Positions 25,032 to 36,573 are shown, counted from the stretch's first letter. The stretch: 64,000 bases of DNA from Deltaproteobacteria bacterium (GCA_020633415.1 JACKDQ010000002.1:186001-250000); one strand, 5' to 3'. Notes: generated by a model not told the origin, from the sequence alone. Numbers and translations: made by a program.

Positions 25032-25105
25032 GTCGATACTCCTTTACGCGCCGGTGAGGCTTAACAGCTACTCGCAGGCCGTCACCAGCGTGCAATCCCG
25101 CAACG

Positions 25106-26278
25106 CTAGCGATGCACCGGGCTACTACAAGTGTCCGATACACACTTCGACAGGTCGGTCGCCGGATCTGCTGTCAGGTTGGTGCACGCGCGAAGTCGGT
25201 AGCTTGGGGAAGGAACCACGGCAAACAACTCAGCCTTCGGGATCAGCAGCGAGATGTGGCCACCATTTACCGCTGCGCTGAAGCCCAGCTTCGCAGCGGT
25301 CGAAACCTCTTTGCCGTCGAGATAGACCGAAAGCTGCGGCTTTCCGCCGCAGACCGCCTGCGCCAAACGATAGATGAACACGAGCCGGTCATCGGTCTGC
25401 GCGGGATCGCCAAAGGCAATCTTGTATGCCGTGCAGGTCGTCGTCGCCGGCTGACCCCGCAAACGCACCGCGAAGCGAATCTGAGTCGCATCTTGTTTGC
25501 CGATCACTTCGGTGATGTCGACCGAGCCATCGAGCGCACTGTCGACACTGCAGTCGAACAGACGCGCACTGCTGTACTTCGCATCGGCAGCGTCGACCAC
25601 CTCGATCGGCGTCAGACCGCAAACATCGGCATCATCTATCTTGTAATCGCAATCGTTGTCATAGTTGTCGCCGCATATTTCGATCGCCTGCGGGTTGTCG
25701 CCTTTGCGCGTGTCGTCGCAGTCGGACCCATCTTCGACGTAACCTGCCGGCTGCTTGCAGGCCCAGGTGTTGGTCTTGACGTCGCCAAAGCCGTCTCCAT
25801 CTTGGTCGCGATAGTATTTCTTCGCTCCCTCAGCAGCTGGCAACACGTTGTCCGTCGTTCCGTCACAATCGTCGTCGCGACCGTTGCAAACTTCGCTCGA
25901 CGGCTGCCGGTCGGCTAACCCATCGCAGTCGCCGTCCGCATCGCAAGCATCTGTCTTTTCGCCCGGGGTGCAGCGGCAGGCTTGATCTTCGCAAGTCCAG
26001 CCACTTAGCGCTGGGCAAGGATCGCTTGGTGAGCAAGCCTGGGTGCAGCGTTCCGCCGTGCCAAACGCGACGCAAAGCCCGCTCTGGCATTGCGAACCGC
26101 TTTGGCAGACAGCACGAAAACCCAGACTGCCATCACCAATCCCCGCGTCGTGGGTTGGAAAAACGGTCTGAGGCCGGTCTTCGCAGGCGGCAAGCGCAAT
26201 CGCAGCCATGGCAGCGAAAAACATCATCTGCGCGAATCGTCGCTGCGCTGCTGATTTAGTTGTTTCGATGCAGCCCAC
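25106..26278 (-). CDS. lipoprotein with MopE-like metal-binding repeats
   Basis: A 390-residue protein from GTG 26278, supported by a GGGGG run 7 nt upstream; ATG 26227 is possible but lacks a ribosome-binding site. The signal ends in lipobox LAAC. A Cys-rich segment is followed by repeated Asp-rich motifs: CNGRDDDCDG, RDQDGDGFGD, DGSDCDD, CGDNYDNDCD. These match the putative metal-binding motif found in MopE and many myxobacterial surface proteins. The C-terminal 180 residues look beta-rich with paired Cys. Probably a surface-exposed calcium- or copper-binding lipoprotein; the ligand is inferred. Confidence 0.85.
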   Translation of the reverse strand: MGCIETTKSAAQRRFAQMMFFAAMAAIALAACEDRPQTVFPTHDAGIGDGSLGFRAVCQSGSQCQSGLCVAFGTAERCTQACSPSDPCPALSGWTCEDQACRCTPGEKTDACDADGDCDGLADRQPSSEVCNGRDDDCDGTTDNVLPAAEGAKKYYRDQDGDGFGDVKTNTWACKQPAGYVEDGSDCDDTRKGDNPQAIEICGDNYDNDCDYKIDDADVCGLTPIEVVDAADAKYSSARLFDCSVDSALDGSVDITEVIGKQDATQIRFAVRLRGQPATTTCTAYKIAFGDPAQTDDRLVFIYRLAQAVCGGKPQLSVYLDGKEVSTAAKLGFSAAVNGGHISLLIPKAELFAVVPSPSYRLRACTNLTADPATDLSKCVSDTCSSPVHR

Positions 26279-26345
26279 AAGGCCCCCTGATCTTTCTGAA
26301 AAGAAGGTAGCGACGACCGACGCAGCCCGTCAACCTCAAGCAGCC

Positions 26346-27404
26346 TCACGGCGCCAGGAGAATGCAGCCCGCCTCACCGTCGACGACCTCACCGATAACC
26401 ACAGCCGGCTCACCTGCGCCGCACAGCGCCTCAAGCACCTCAGACGCCTGAGCCTGGTCCACCGCGACCACCAAACCGCCCGAAGTCTGCGGATCAAAGA
26501 CCAGGTCTTCGAGCACACGATCGACCTCGGCGGCGCGACTGAACCGCTGCTCGCAGTGCGCCCGGTTGCGGTGTAATCCACCGGCAAGCGCCCCACCCGC
26601 AGCCGCTTGGTAGGCACCCGACAGCAAGGGTAACGCGCCGGCACTCAGGCGAAGTCCGAGCGGATCTCCGTCGATCATTTCTGCCAAATGCCCAACCAAA
26701 CCGAATCCGGTGACATCGGTGCAAGCATGAACGGCCGCTGGGAAGTTGCGCAAAACTTCCGCCGCCCGGCGATTGAGCCGGCGCATGCTGTCTTCGAGCG
26801 CCCGTTGCCCTGCGCCATCGAGCTGGTCACGCTTAAGCGCGGTGGCCAACACGCCGGTCCCGAGCGGCTTGGTGAGTATCAATCGATCGCCGACGCGAGC
26901 GCCATGGTTGCGCCAGATCTTGTCGCGGTCGACGACGCCAGTCACCGCCATGCCAAATTTCAGCTGGCTGTCCTCGACGCTGTGTCCGCCAACGATCAGC
27001 ACGCCGGCCTCCTTGGCCGTATCGTGCGCGCCGGCGAGTATCGCAGCGAGGGGCTCCGGACCAAACTCTGCCATCGGGTAGCAGACGATGTTCAAAGCGG
27101 TCAGTGGTTCGCCGCCCATCGCGTACACATCACTTAGCGAATTCGCTACAGCGATCTGTCCGAAGGTGAATGGGTCGTCGACGATCGGCGTGAAAAAGTC
27201 GACAGTCTGCACCAGGGCTCGCCGTTCGTCGAAAGCGAACACACCCGCGTCATCTGGTCGGCCAAGACCAACCAACAAACGAGGATCCTCGACCGGCGGA
27301 AAGCGCTCCAGTACCTGCGCCAGGTCCCCTGGCGCCAGTTTGGAGGCTCAGCCCGCGCAATCTACCGTTCGCGTCAAACGAATCGCCTGGCGTCTGTCTT
27401 CCAC
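26346..27404 (-). CDS. selD: selenide, water dikinase with in-frame UGA selenocysteine
   Basis: SelD makes selenophosphate from selenide and ATP. The usual frame opens only at 27278, but translation continues upstream through TGA 27350-27348 as DCAG-U-ASKLAPGDL, which is the family's active-site segment. U19 replaces the catalytic Cys and Lys22 keeps the family's C-x-x-K spacing. From GTG 27404 the protein has 352 residues including Sec, the normal length. Further motifs: GRPDDAGVF, DFFTPIVDDP, GGHSVEDSQLKFG, VTGFGLVGH. The start is uncertain (a TTG at 27431 is also in frame) because no ribosome-binding site is visible. A SECIS-like hairpin follows the UGA. Confidence 0.92.
27317..27335 (-). 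promoter_or_regulatory. bacterial SECIS-like hairpin inside selD
   Basis: Reading on the minus strand, a perfect 8-bp stem GCGCCAGG / CCTGGCGC with a GGA loop starts 12 nt after the UGA; the loop lies 21-23 nt after it. Bacterial SECIS elements are short hairpins directly downstream of UGA with a G-containing loop about 16-37 nt away, so position and shape fit SelB-dependent decoding. Confidence 0.7.
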
Positions 27405-27482
27405 GGCGGTAGTGTAGCACAGCAGGAGCAAGCGCTACCGCCGGCATGCGGTGGTAGCGCTCGAGACAAACAACGACGGAGG

Positions 27483-29627
<2,145 letters not shown>

Positions 29628-30250
29628 CTTGAAGAGACTCCCGGCAGCATGAATCCAACAACCCCAGCGCCGTCCCGATGCAAGCTGGATTCGGCGGCCA
29701 GCCTATATGCAAATGCCGCACCATCAAGGCGAATCCGCATATCTGTTTAACAAAATTGGTGAAATCATCCGAGCACCGCAATCCGCCGCGCACACCACGG
29801 TGCACATGTAGGTCAGCCCAGCACACCTAACCTATGTGATCGCAAGGCGTTAGCGCATGCACATTCCCGTGCATCGATTGTCTGCGAAGATTCTTCCGAC
29901 TTATCGACTAGTTGACCCGAGTGGCGACAACTCTAGCTGCCGACCACAGCGATTAAACTGTTTTATTCTAAACAGTTGAGATATAGAGGACGTATTGTAG
30001 TCCTATTGATACACCGACAGCTGGGCGTTAACGCGCGTTGAGATCTTGATCGTCGCGAGCGCCTCGTACGATGATAGGCGTTATGTCAACAAGCAGACCG
30101 AGGCGCTTGAAATGCCAACGGATCTTGTCCCTTAACTTCCGGTAGATACAGTCGAACTAGACGATTACCTGACATCGCCCAGAAAACGGTCATAATTTTA
30201 GGAGTCAACGCAATCGTAATGCCGGGTCTACGCGACAACTGAAAGACAAA
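29628..30250. other. AT-richer intergenic region between divergent genes
   Basis: About 620 nt without a believable gene; the 71-codon frame at 29611-29826 on the minus strand overlaps the radical SAM start and lacks support. The base composition is clearly lower in GC than the surroundings. It must hold promoters for the radical SAM gene and the lytic transglycosylase. The only clear structure is the dyad at 29956-29977. Confidence 0.6.
29956..29977. promoter_or_regulatory. inverted repeat, candidate operator
   Basis: AACTGTTT (29956-29963), six bases, AAACAGTT (29970-29977): a perfect 8-bp dyad with 14-bp centre spacing in an AT-rich stretch. No T-run follows, so a protein-binding site is likelier than a terminator. 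The regulator is unknown. Confidence 0.4.
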
Positions 30251-32521
30251 ATGCGCCGCTTTTTTGCCTTACTTTCCGTCCAGTTGACTCTGGTGCTGGT
30301 CTGCGCCAGCAGCCAGACGCTCGCCAATCCACTGCTCCACGCGCCGCGGTCGTTTTCCGTCGCCTCGCCGGAGGCGTTTGTCGCCTCGTTGCCGCCGCTG
30401 ACCGACGCAAACGAACTCCGAGCAGCGGTCGCGCTCACCCGCGAAGGTCGGGCAGCGCAAAGCGTCGCGTTGCTGCGCCAGGCCAAAGAGAAGCTCCCTT
30501 ACCTGACCGATGCGGTCGAATATCTACTCGGCCAGGCCCACGAGGCCGCCGGCGAGCTAGCCGAGGCGATGGCTGCCTACCGGCGCGCTGAGCAGGCGCC
30601 AGACTCGATCTGGGTCGATCGAGCCCGCGAGCGTCAAGGCCAGGTGGCTCTCGCCGCCGGCGATCATCAACTGGCGATCAAGCTGTTCCGTGGACTGCTG
30701 CATAGCTTCCCCGATCACCCACGCCGCGATGAGTTGCAGCTTGGCCTCGGCTTGGCGCTGCTCAAGAAGTCGCCTAAGGAAGCAGCGGCCGCCCTGCAAC
30801 AGGTCTGGATCGAGCACCCGAAAAGTCCCAGCGCGCTCAGAGCACGACGGGAACTGGACGCGCTACGTAAAGGTGGTCTGACCTTCGATCCGCCAACGCT
30901 CGCCCAATACATGACGCGCGCCCGGCAGCTTCGGCGCTTCAAGTTTTACAACGAGGCCGCTGCCGAAGTCGAAGCGCTCGAGCAAATCTTTCCCCAATCA
31001 GCGAAGCGTATCCACCAGCGCCTGGCCTATGTCTATCGCAAAGCCGACCAGCCGCAAGCGGTGCTTCGCGTGCTTGAGCAGCAGGCGGCCGGACAAAAAG
31101 AGCTCTCCTGGGATTTGCGCAGCAAGATTGCAGATACGCTGGCCTGGCTGGGGCGGCTCGAAGAGGGCGTCAAATTGCTCGACGCCGTGCCGAAAACAAA
31201 CCCGTCCTTGCGACGACGCGCCGAGCTGCTCGCCCTCTCGCTGCTCGCCCGACATGCTGAACACAAACGAGCATACGAACGGCTAAGAGCGCTAACAGCG
31301 AAGACGCCCCGACTCTTCGCCGCCGAACGAACCTGGCTGGCCTATCGCGCGGGCGACTATGAAACCGCAGTCAAGGGCTTCGATGCCCTCGCTGCCAACG
31401 CCGCCCAGCGGCCGTTTGCCCGTTACTGGCAGGGCCGCGCGCATCAGCGCGCCGGCCAAAGAGAGCAGGCAGAAGCGCTCTATCGGCTAGTTCTCGAAGA
31501 CTACCCCGAAACCTACTACGCCTACGTCGCGCGCAGCCGACTGCACGAGATGCGCGCACTCAAGCTCAAGCCCGCGGTCTGTCCGGTGGTTCCGCCGCCG
31601 CCCAAGCGCGACCCTGTTGCCCGACTCAATCGACTGATCCCGCTTTACGACCACCTGCTTCCTCGATTGCGCCGCGCGCGAACGCTGTTTCGTGCAGGCC
31701 TCGATGCGGAGGCACGTCGCGAATTGCGCGTGCTGACCAGCGAGCTGACCTGGACCCTCTACCGCGGTCGCCAACAGCGCTTTCGCGTGCGCCCCTGGGT
31801 GGCGCGCTTGTGGTATGGCAAAAAGGTCCACTTGAGCTATCAGCTCGACGCGCGGCAGCGTGCCCTTTTGGCGCTGCCCGCAGAAGATCGCGAAGAGCTG
31901 CTCGCGCGCCTTGGCGAGACGCTGCTCGAAAGTGGCGTGGATTACTTCGGCTGGCGACTTGCTCCGCCTGATCCCGACGAGGCGCGACAGAATTTTCCGT
32001 TGGCCTTTGCCTCGCAGGTCTATCTCGCCGCAAAGCGTTATGCTGTCGACCCGAACCTGATTTGGTCGATCATGCGCACCGAAAGCGCCTACCGCCCCGA
32101 CGCGATCTCGCGCGTCTACGCCGGTGGCCTGATGCAGATCATGCCGCAAACCGCGCGTCGGCTCGCGCGCGAAGCCCGCTTCAAGACCTTCGACCCGACC
32201 GATGTCTTCCAGCCGGAAACAAACATCTTGATGGCGACCCATTACTTGCGCGCGCTATGGACCAAATTCCGCGGGCAACTCCCGCTGATCGCTGCGGCGT
32301 ACAACGGCGGGCCCCACAACGTCGCTCGCTGGCTCGACTTCCGCGGCAAGCACTCGACAATGGATGAGTTCGTCGAAGAAATCCCGCTACGCGAATCCCG
32401 CCGCTACGCCAAGAAGATCGTCCGGCTGATGGCCGCGCACGAGATCATCAACTGCAACAAGGACAACCGAGTGGTCTCGAACCGCCTCGACACAAACTAC
32501 GCGCGTTACCCGAGCTACTGA
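30251..32521 (+). CDS. soluble-type lytic transglycosylase (SLT)
   Basis: A 756-residue exported protein, signal peptide 1-25 (ending TLA). A long helical TPR-like superhelix covers about 50-560 (repeated motifs such as LLGQAHEAAGELAEAMAAYRR). The C-terminal SLT domain has catalytic Glu611 in IMRTESAYRPDA, then GGLMQIMPQTARRLA and AAYNGGPHNVARWL. This is the layout of Slt70-like enzymes, which cleave peptidoglycan glycan strands to 1,6-anhydro ends. Followed by a convergent zinc-ribbon gene 24 nt away. Confidence 0.92.
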   Translation: MRRFFALLSVQLTLVLVCASSQTLANPLLHAPRSFSVASPEAFVASLPPLTDANELRAAVALTREGRAAQSVALLRQAKEKLPYLTDAVEYLLGQAHEAAGELAEAMAAYRRAEQAPDSIWVDRARERQGQVALAAGDHQLAIKLFRGLLHSFPDHPRRDELQLGLGLALLKKSPKEAAAALQQVWIEHPKSPSALRARRELDALRKGGLTFDPPTLAQYMTRARQLRRFKFYNEAAAEVEALEQIFPQSAKRIHQRLAYVYRKADQPQAVLRVLEQQAAGQKELSWDLRSKIADTLAWLGRLEEGVKLLDAVPKTNPSLRRRAELLALSLLARHAEHKRAYERLRALTAKTPRLFAAERTWLAYRAGDYETAVKGFDALAANAAQRPFARYWQGRAHQRAGQREQAEALYRLVLEDYPETYYAYVARSRLHEMRALKLKPAVCPVVPPPPKRDPVARLNRLIPLYDHLLPRLRRARTLFRAGLDAEARRELRVLTSELTWTLYRGRQQRFRVRPWVARLWYGKKVHLSYQLDARQRALLALPAEDREELLARLGETLLESGVDYFGWRLAPPDPDEARQNFPLAFASQVYLAAKRYAVDPNLIWSIMRTESAYRPDAISRVYAGGLMQIMPQTARRLAREARFKTFDPTDVFQPETNILMATHYLRALWTKFRGQLPLIAAAYNGGPHNVARWLDFRGKHSTMDEFVEEIPLRESRRYAKKIVRLMAAHEIINCNKDNRVVSNRLDTNYARYPSY

Positions 32522-32544
32522 GGCAGGCCCGTTTGTTGCGCTGC

Positions 32545-33141
32545 CTAGCGCGAAAAAAAGAAGATCAGCAGACCGGCAACAACCAGCCCACCAACGATCA
32601 TCGGCACCAACCAGGGGCGGTCGGAACGTGCGGTCTTGGCGGCACGAGAAGCGCTTTCGGTCGGCTGTTTGGCCTGGCGTTGCTTCTTCGCACGGGGCGC
32701 CGATGCGACCGCCGCTTGGGGTGCCGCATTTTTCTTGCGCCCGCGTGAGCGACGCCGCCGACGCCGCCGAGCTGTCTCTGGCGTATCCTCATCCAGCGCC
32801 TCGTCATCAGCAGATAGCTGAGGCGCTTCTTTGACCTCTAGCGTCGGGGCCCCGGCCGTGGTCGCTGCCGCTGCCGCCAGCGCTGCCGAGCGTGCCTCCC
32901 GATCAACACGCGGCGATGCGCTCGAGGCATCACGCGCCGCCGCGCTAGCCCCATCGCCGGCCGATGCAGTGTCGGGCGGTGCGATCAGCTCGGGGGCGGG
33001 TGTTTCACCCCAACCCGCGTTCAGATCGCCCCAATCGTCGCCGCTTTCGCCCGCCGCCAGCGGAGCACCGCACTTGGGACAGGCGGTTAGCTCGGGGGCT
33101 GGCAAGAACGCGTGATTGCATGACCGACAGTGCTCAAGCAT
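32545..33141 (-). CDS. zinc-ribbon protein with basic disordered linker and C-terminal membrane anchor
   Basis: A 198-residue protein from ATG 33141 (MLEHCRSCNHAF); a TTG start at 33177 is possible. N-terminal zinc ribbon CRSC and CPKCG, then an Ala-rich acidic section, a strongly basic run (RRRRRRRSRGRKK), and a final membrane helix (WLVPMIVGGLVVAGLLIFFF). It shares its plan with the protein at 23598-24227 but not its linker sequence. Divergent from the CofD-like gene. Function unknown. Confidence 0.7.
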   Translation of the reverse strand: MLEHCRSCNHAFLPAPELTACPKCGAPLAAGESGDDWGDLNAGWGETPAPELIAPPDTASAGDGASAAARDASSASPRVDREARSAALAAAAATTAGAPTLEVKEAPQLSADDEALDEDTPETARRRRRRRSRGRKKNAAPQAAVASAPRAKKQRQAKQPTESASRAAKTARSDRPWLVPMIVGGLVVAGLLIFFFSR

Positions 33142-33204
33142 TTGGCTCAGCGTAGACCAGCACCAGGGGATCTGCAAAAAAACACCGTTTTCTCAAGCCT
33201 TGCG

Positions 33205-34449
33205 ATGGCAGATTCGCGCGGGCTATGCTCAAGCATGCTGCGCGAAGGCGACCACCGGCCGATCACTCAAATTGCGCTAGCACACCCGACCGAGCTGCCG
33301 CTTTACGAGAAGGTGGCGCGCTTCCGTCGACACCCCACCGAAGGTCCTGCGATCGCTCTCCTTTCGGGAGGAACCGCGACCCGAGTCTTGTCGCAAACGC
33401 TAATTCACTACAGTCACAACACCGCACACATCCTGCCCGTCTTTGACGACGGCGGCTCAAGCCGCGTGCTGCGGCATCACTTCGGCATGCCGCCCCCCGG
33501 CGATCTGCGCAATCGACTGATGGCGATCAGCGACATGTCTCGACGCGGAAACCCCGAGGTCAATCGCCTGTTTCGGACGCGGCTCCCGGTCGACGCATCC
33601 CCCGTCGAACTCGAAGCGGAGTTGATGAGCTACCTCTCCGATCACCATCCGCAAATGGCGAACATCGAGGAGCGCTATCGCCGCATCATCTCGAAGCACC
33701 TCGAGCGATTCGCGACGGCACGCCCCAAGGACTTCGATCTGCGCGGCGGGAATATCGGCAACTTCGTGATCACCGGCGCCTACCTCGCAGTCGGCGATCT
33801 CGAGTCGGTGCTGTTCGAACTCTCAGCACTCGCAGCGGCGCGCGGCGCGGTCTATCCGGTGTGTCGCGGCGCCAACTATCACTTGCGGGCCGAGTACGCC
33901 GACGGCAGCACGGTGGTCGGCCAATCCCGCATCACGACCGGCACACATCCACCGTTGCGCTCGCTGTCGATCGTCGAGCCTGACGGCGACGACTGGCGCG
34001 AGGCCACGCCCGAGCTCAATCCCCTCGCTGCGCGCGCGATCAACAAGAGCGCACTGATCACCTACGCGATGGGCAGCTTCTACACTAGCTTGGTTTCAAG
34101 TCTGCTCGTCGGCGGCGTCGGCGAAGTGATTCGGCAAAGCAAACGCCCGAAGATCCTCGTCGCCAATCTCCGTCGCGACCAAGAGACGCCGACAATGACT
34201 GTCTCGCAGATGATCAGCGAACTCTGTCGCGCATTGCGGCGCTCCGACAGCCACCCGGGCACGGTCAACGACTACATCCAGTACGTGCTGGTCTCGGACC
34301 ACGGCCCCCGCGACAACCGTGGACGCGTCCCGGTCGACCTCGAAGCGATCCGCGACCTCGGCGTCGTACCGATCGTCTTGCCCCTCGAAAACGACGAAGG
34401 CGACCACAATCCGCATCTCGTCGCCGCCGTGTTGCTTTCGCTCTGCTAG
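33205..34449 (+). CDS. CofD/YvcK-family protein (GAK-system-like variant)
   Basis: A 414-residue protein from ATG 33205 (start uncertain: ATG 33130 and 33235 are in frame and none has a clear ribosome-binding site). Core motif: ALLSGGTATRVLSQTL, then FDDGGSSRVLRHHFGMPPPGDLRNRLMA and DLRGGNIGNFVITG. These match the UPF0052/CofD fold that binds nucleotide-sugar- or flavin-like substrates. The wording of the motif resembles the CofD-related protein of the so-called GAK system rather than plain YvcK, a similarity recalled without a search. No other GAK components lie nearby. Confidence 0.8.
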   Translation: MADSRGLCSSMLREGDHRPITQIALAHPTELPLYEKVARFRRHPTEGPAIALLSGGTATRVLSQTLIHYSHNTAHILPVFDDGGSSRVLRHHFGMPPPGDLRNRLMAISDMSRRGNPEVNRLFRTRLPVDASPVELEAELMSYLSDHHPQMANIEERYRRIISKHLERFATARPKDFDLRGGNIGNFVITGAYLAVGDLESVLFELSALAAARGAVYPVCRGANYHLRAEYADGSTVVGQSRITTGTHPPLRSLSIVEPDGDDWREATPELNPLAARAINKSALITYAMGSFYTSLVSSLLVGGVGEVIRQSKRPKILVANLRRDQETPTMTVSQMISELCRALRRSDSHPGTVNDYIQYVLVSDHGPRDNRGRVPVDLEAIRDLGVVPIVLPLENDEGDHNPHLVAAVLLSLC

Positions 34450-34609
34450 CGCCCACGCCGCTCGCACCTACATGAGGACGCAAGGCGACGGTGGGGGCCG
34501 ATCACCCATGCGCGGGGCCCCCATACCACGCCAGCAAAGTCATACTTATCTAATATCAAAGACTTTTTATCGCGCGGTCAGTGGCACGAACACTGCAACG
34601 TCTTTTGAC

Positions 34610-35638
34610 ATGAGCCGGGGATTTCAATGGGGCGTGGCGGCCATCGGGCTGCTGCTGGTCACGCAACCCACACAGGCAGCCAAACGAACGCGCTTCGGCG
34701 TCGGTCCAATTACCGCTAGCAAAGCGGTCAGCCAAACAGCCAAGCGTGCAAAAAAGCAGCTCGTCCAAAGCATGAAAGGCAAGCGCAGCGTAGAAACGGT
34801 CAACGTTCGCTCGCGCGGCACGCGAACGCTGCGCTGTCTGCAGACGCCACGCTGTGCGCGCCAACTTGCCAAACGTAGCCGCGTTCGCTACGTCGTCGCC
34901 GGGCACATGGAAGCGCTCGATCGACGCGTCCACATCGATCTGTGGGTCGTCGATGGCAAAGACGGCCGGGTAATCGTCAATAAGAGCTTTGCCCGTCGCA
35001 GCACCGCCCGGCTAGCGCAATCGGTCGCTGCCGTCGCCAGTCGCCTGGTCGGCAAAGCGCTGCGCAGCAAACCAAGCGCACCAACGGCCGGTGCCGGCGC
35101 GCTTCGTTTCGAACCAGAAAAGATCACCCGTAGCGAGGCCGAACTCGCCTCCGCCGTGCTCGAGGCCCGCGACACCGAAGATCCAGACGCGAAAGCAGAG
35201 GCCAGCCTGGCCCTCGACCCCGCGGAAAAGACCAGTCCAACCAAGGCACCAAGGATCGAAGTCCGTCTCGACGCCGTCAAGCAGGACAACGATCGCGGCA
35301 TCTGGTCGAAGGGCTACTGGCCAGCTTGGACCAGCGCCGGCGTCGGCGTCGCCGCGTTGAGCACCGCGGCGATCTTTGGGGCGATCTCCGCGCGCGCCAA
35401 CAAGAACGCTCAAAACGCCCAGTACCAACCAGAGGCTTGGACTCAGCGCGACAAGGCGCAAAAGAACGCGACGATCGCCAACGTGATGTTCGCGGTGGGT
35501 GGTGCGGCTTTGACGGCGTCGACGATCATGTTTTACTTAACGTACAAACAGGAAAGGAAACGCCAACAGCGCGGTTTGAAACTCGACCTCGCCGCATCTC
35601 ATACCGGCGGGCAGCTGTTTCTCACCTCGCGCTTCTAG
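34610..35638 (+). CDS. exported/membrane protein with signal peptide and two C-terminal hydrophobic segments
   Basis: A 342-residue protein from ATG 34610; the frame is open back to 34319, but that part overlaps the CofD-like gene. Signal peptide 1-22 (TQAA). Residues 30-150 look like an alpha/beta module (VRYVVAGHMEALDRRVHIDLWVVDGKDGRVI), similar in style to periplasmic regulators built on the TolB-N or CsgG fold. Two hydrophobic segments follow (SAGVGVAALSTAAIFGAIS and IANVMFAVGGAALTAS), then a basic stretch. Such proteins are frequent near myxobacterial Ser/Thr kinases. Function unknown. Confidence 0.7.
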   Translation: MSRGFQWGVAAIGLLLVTQPTQAAKRTRFGVGPITASKAVSQTAKRAKKQLVQSMKGKRSVETVNVRSRGTRTLRCLQTPRCARQLAKRSRVRYVVAGHMEALDRRVHIDLWVVDGKDGRVIVNKSFARRSTARLAQSVAAVASRLVGKALRSKPSAPTAGAGALRFEPEKITRSEAELASAVLEARDTEDPDAKAEASLALDPAEKTSPTKAPRIEVRLDAVKQDNDRGIWSKGYWPAWTSAGVGVAALSTAAIFGAISARANKNAQNAQYQPEAWTQRDKAQKNATIANVMFAVGGAALTASTIMFYLTYKQERKRQQRGLKLDLAASHTGGQLFLTSRF

Positions 35639-35651
35639 GCCCAACGCGCCG

Positions 35652-35846
35652 ATGACACTGTTTCGCACCCTGCTCGCGCTCAGCTTGCTGGTCCTCGCCC
35701 TGGCTTGCGGCGTCGATGATTCGTCGATCGACAACAAACAATGTGACGTCAGCAAGCCGGTGCAAGAGCAGTGCATCACCGGTTACACCTGCGATTGCAC
35801 CAAGTCCAGCGACGGCAAGTGCTACTGCCTACCCTTGAACAAGTGA
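35652..35846 (+). CDS. small Cys-rich lipoprotein
   Basis: A 64-residue protein: signal ending in lipobox ALAC (Cys19), then a short mature part with six further Cys (QCD, QCI, YTCDC, KCYC). It lies 13 nt after the preceding membrane-protein gene and is probably co-transcribed. The Cys spacing suggests a tiny disulfide-stabilised fold. No function can be given. Confidence 0.6.
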   Translation: MTLFRTLLALSLLVLALACGVDDSSIDNKQCDVSKPVQEQCITGYTCDCTKSSDGKCYCLPLNK

Positions 35847-35889
35847 TCACGAACAACTGATCACGCGCTAGCCGCGCGAACGGCCGACG

Positions 35890-36561
35890 CTAGTCGATCA
35901 GTTCGATTAGCTGCCGCAGGTCGCCTTCGATCACCACATCAGCGACATCAGCCACCGACGGCGCTTTCGGCTCGTAAGCGATAGCGAAGCCCGCCACTTT
36001 CATGATCTCGATGTCGTTGACGTTGTCGCCAACAAAGACCGCCCGCTCGACAGGAACAGCCAGCTCCTCACACACACGGTGCAGTCCATCGGCCTTGCCC
36101 GCCATGTCGTAAGGCGTCGCGCGCCAGCCGCTGATCTTGCCCTGGTCGTCGAATTCAACGTGGTTGGTGAACACCGCATCGAAACGGCAGTCGGGTAGCA
36201 ACACCTCGAGGGTCAGGTTCAGCGTGCCGCTGATCACCGCAACGCGGTAGCCGGCATCGCTGAGCGTCGCGATCGTCTCTTTCGCCCCGGGCATCGGATA
36301 GAGATCCGCCGCGATCGCTGAGGAAATACGCTCGCGCGAAAGGCCAGCGCTCTGCCAGCCCTCGACGTCCAACCGAACCCAATCCTCGTACAGCAACTCG
36401 CCTTGCAGGAATGCCTGCCAACGCTGGTCGTCGATCTCTTGATCGCCAAGGAAGCGATCGTTGATCAATCGCCAAACTACGCGACCGTCGCGGCTACCGA
36501 CCAAGGTCCCGTCAACGTCGAAAACGACCAGATCGTACCGACGACGCAACACATCGTTCAT
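35890..36561 (-). CDS. HAD phosphatase, phosphoserine-phosphatase-like
   Basis: A 223-residue haloacid dehalogenase hydrolase. Motif I VVFDVDGTL (Asp15, Asp17), motif II ISGTLN, motif III Lys in GKADG, motif IV GDNVNDIEIM. The helical cap between motifs I and II and the GDNVND form are SerB-like. The substrate is not certain; an alternative is another phosphomonoester. It follows the repeat-lipoprotein gene by 12 nt on the same strand and is probably in its operon. Confidence 0.85.
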   Translation of the reverse strand: MNDVLRRRYDLVVFDVDGTLVGSRDGRVVWRLINDRFLGDQEIDDQRWQAFLQGELLYEDWVRLDVEGWQSAGLSRERISSAIAADLYPMPGAKETIATLSDAGYRVAVISGTLNLTLEVLLPDCRFDAVFTNHVEFDDQGKISGWRATPYDMAGKADGLHRVCEELAVPVERAVFVGDNVNDIEIMKVAGFAIAYEPKAPSVADVADVVIEGDLRQLIELID

Positions 36562-36573
36562 GGCTCACATCTT

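Noticed and set aside
27279..27404. selD looked 5' truncated or disrupted by a stop codon
   Set aside because: Sequence on both sides of the TGA is the conserved active-site region in one frame, and a SECIS-like hairpin follows, so selenocysteine is the better reading.
29628..30250. Possible tRNA or small RNA gene in the AT-rich gap
   Set aside because: No T-loop GGTTCGAATCC-like block, no cloverleaf arms and no terminator seen.
34319..34609. N-terminal extension of the membrane protein at 34610
   Set aside because: Overlaps the CofD-like gene, and the signal peptide starts at 34610.
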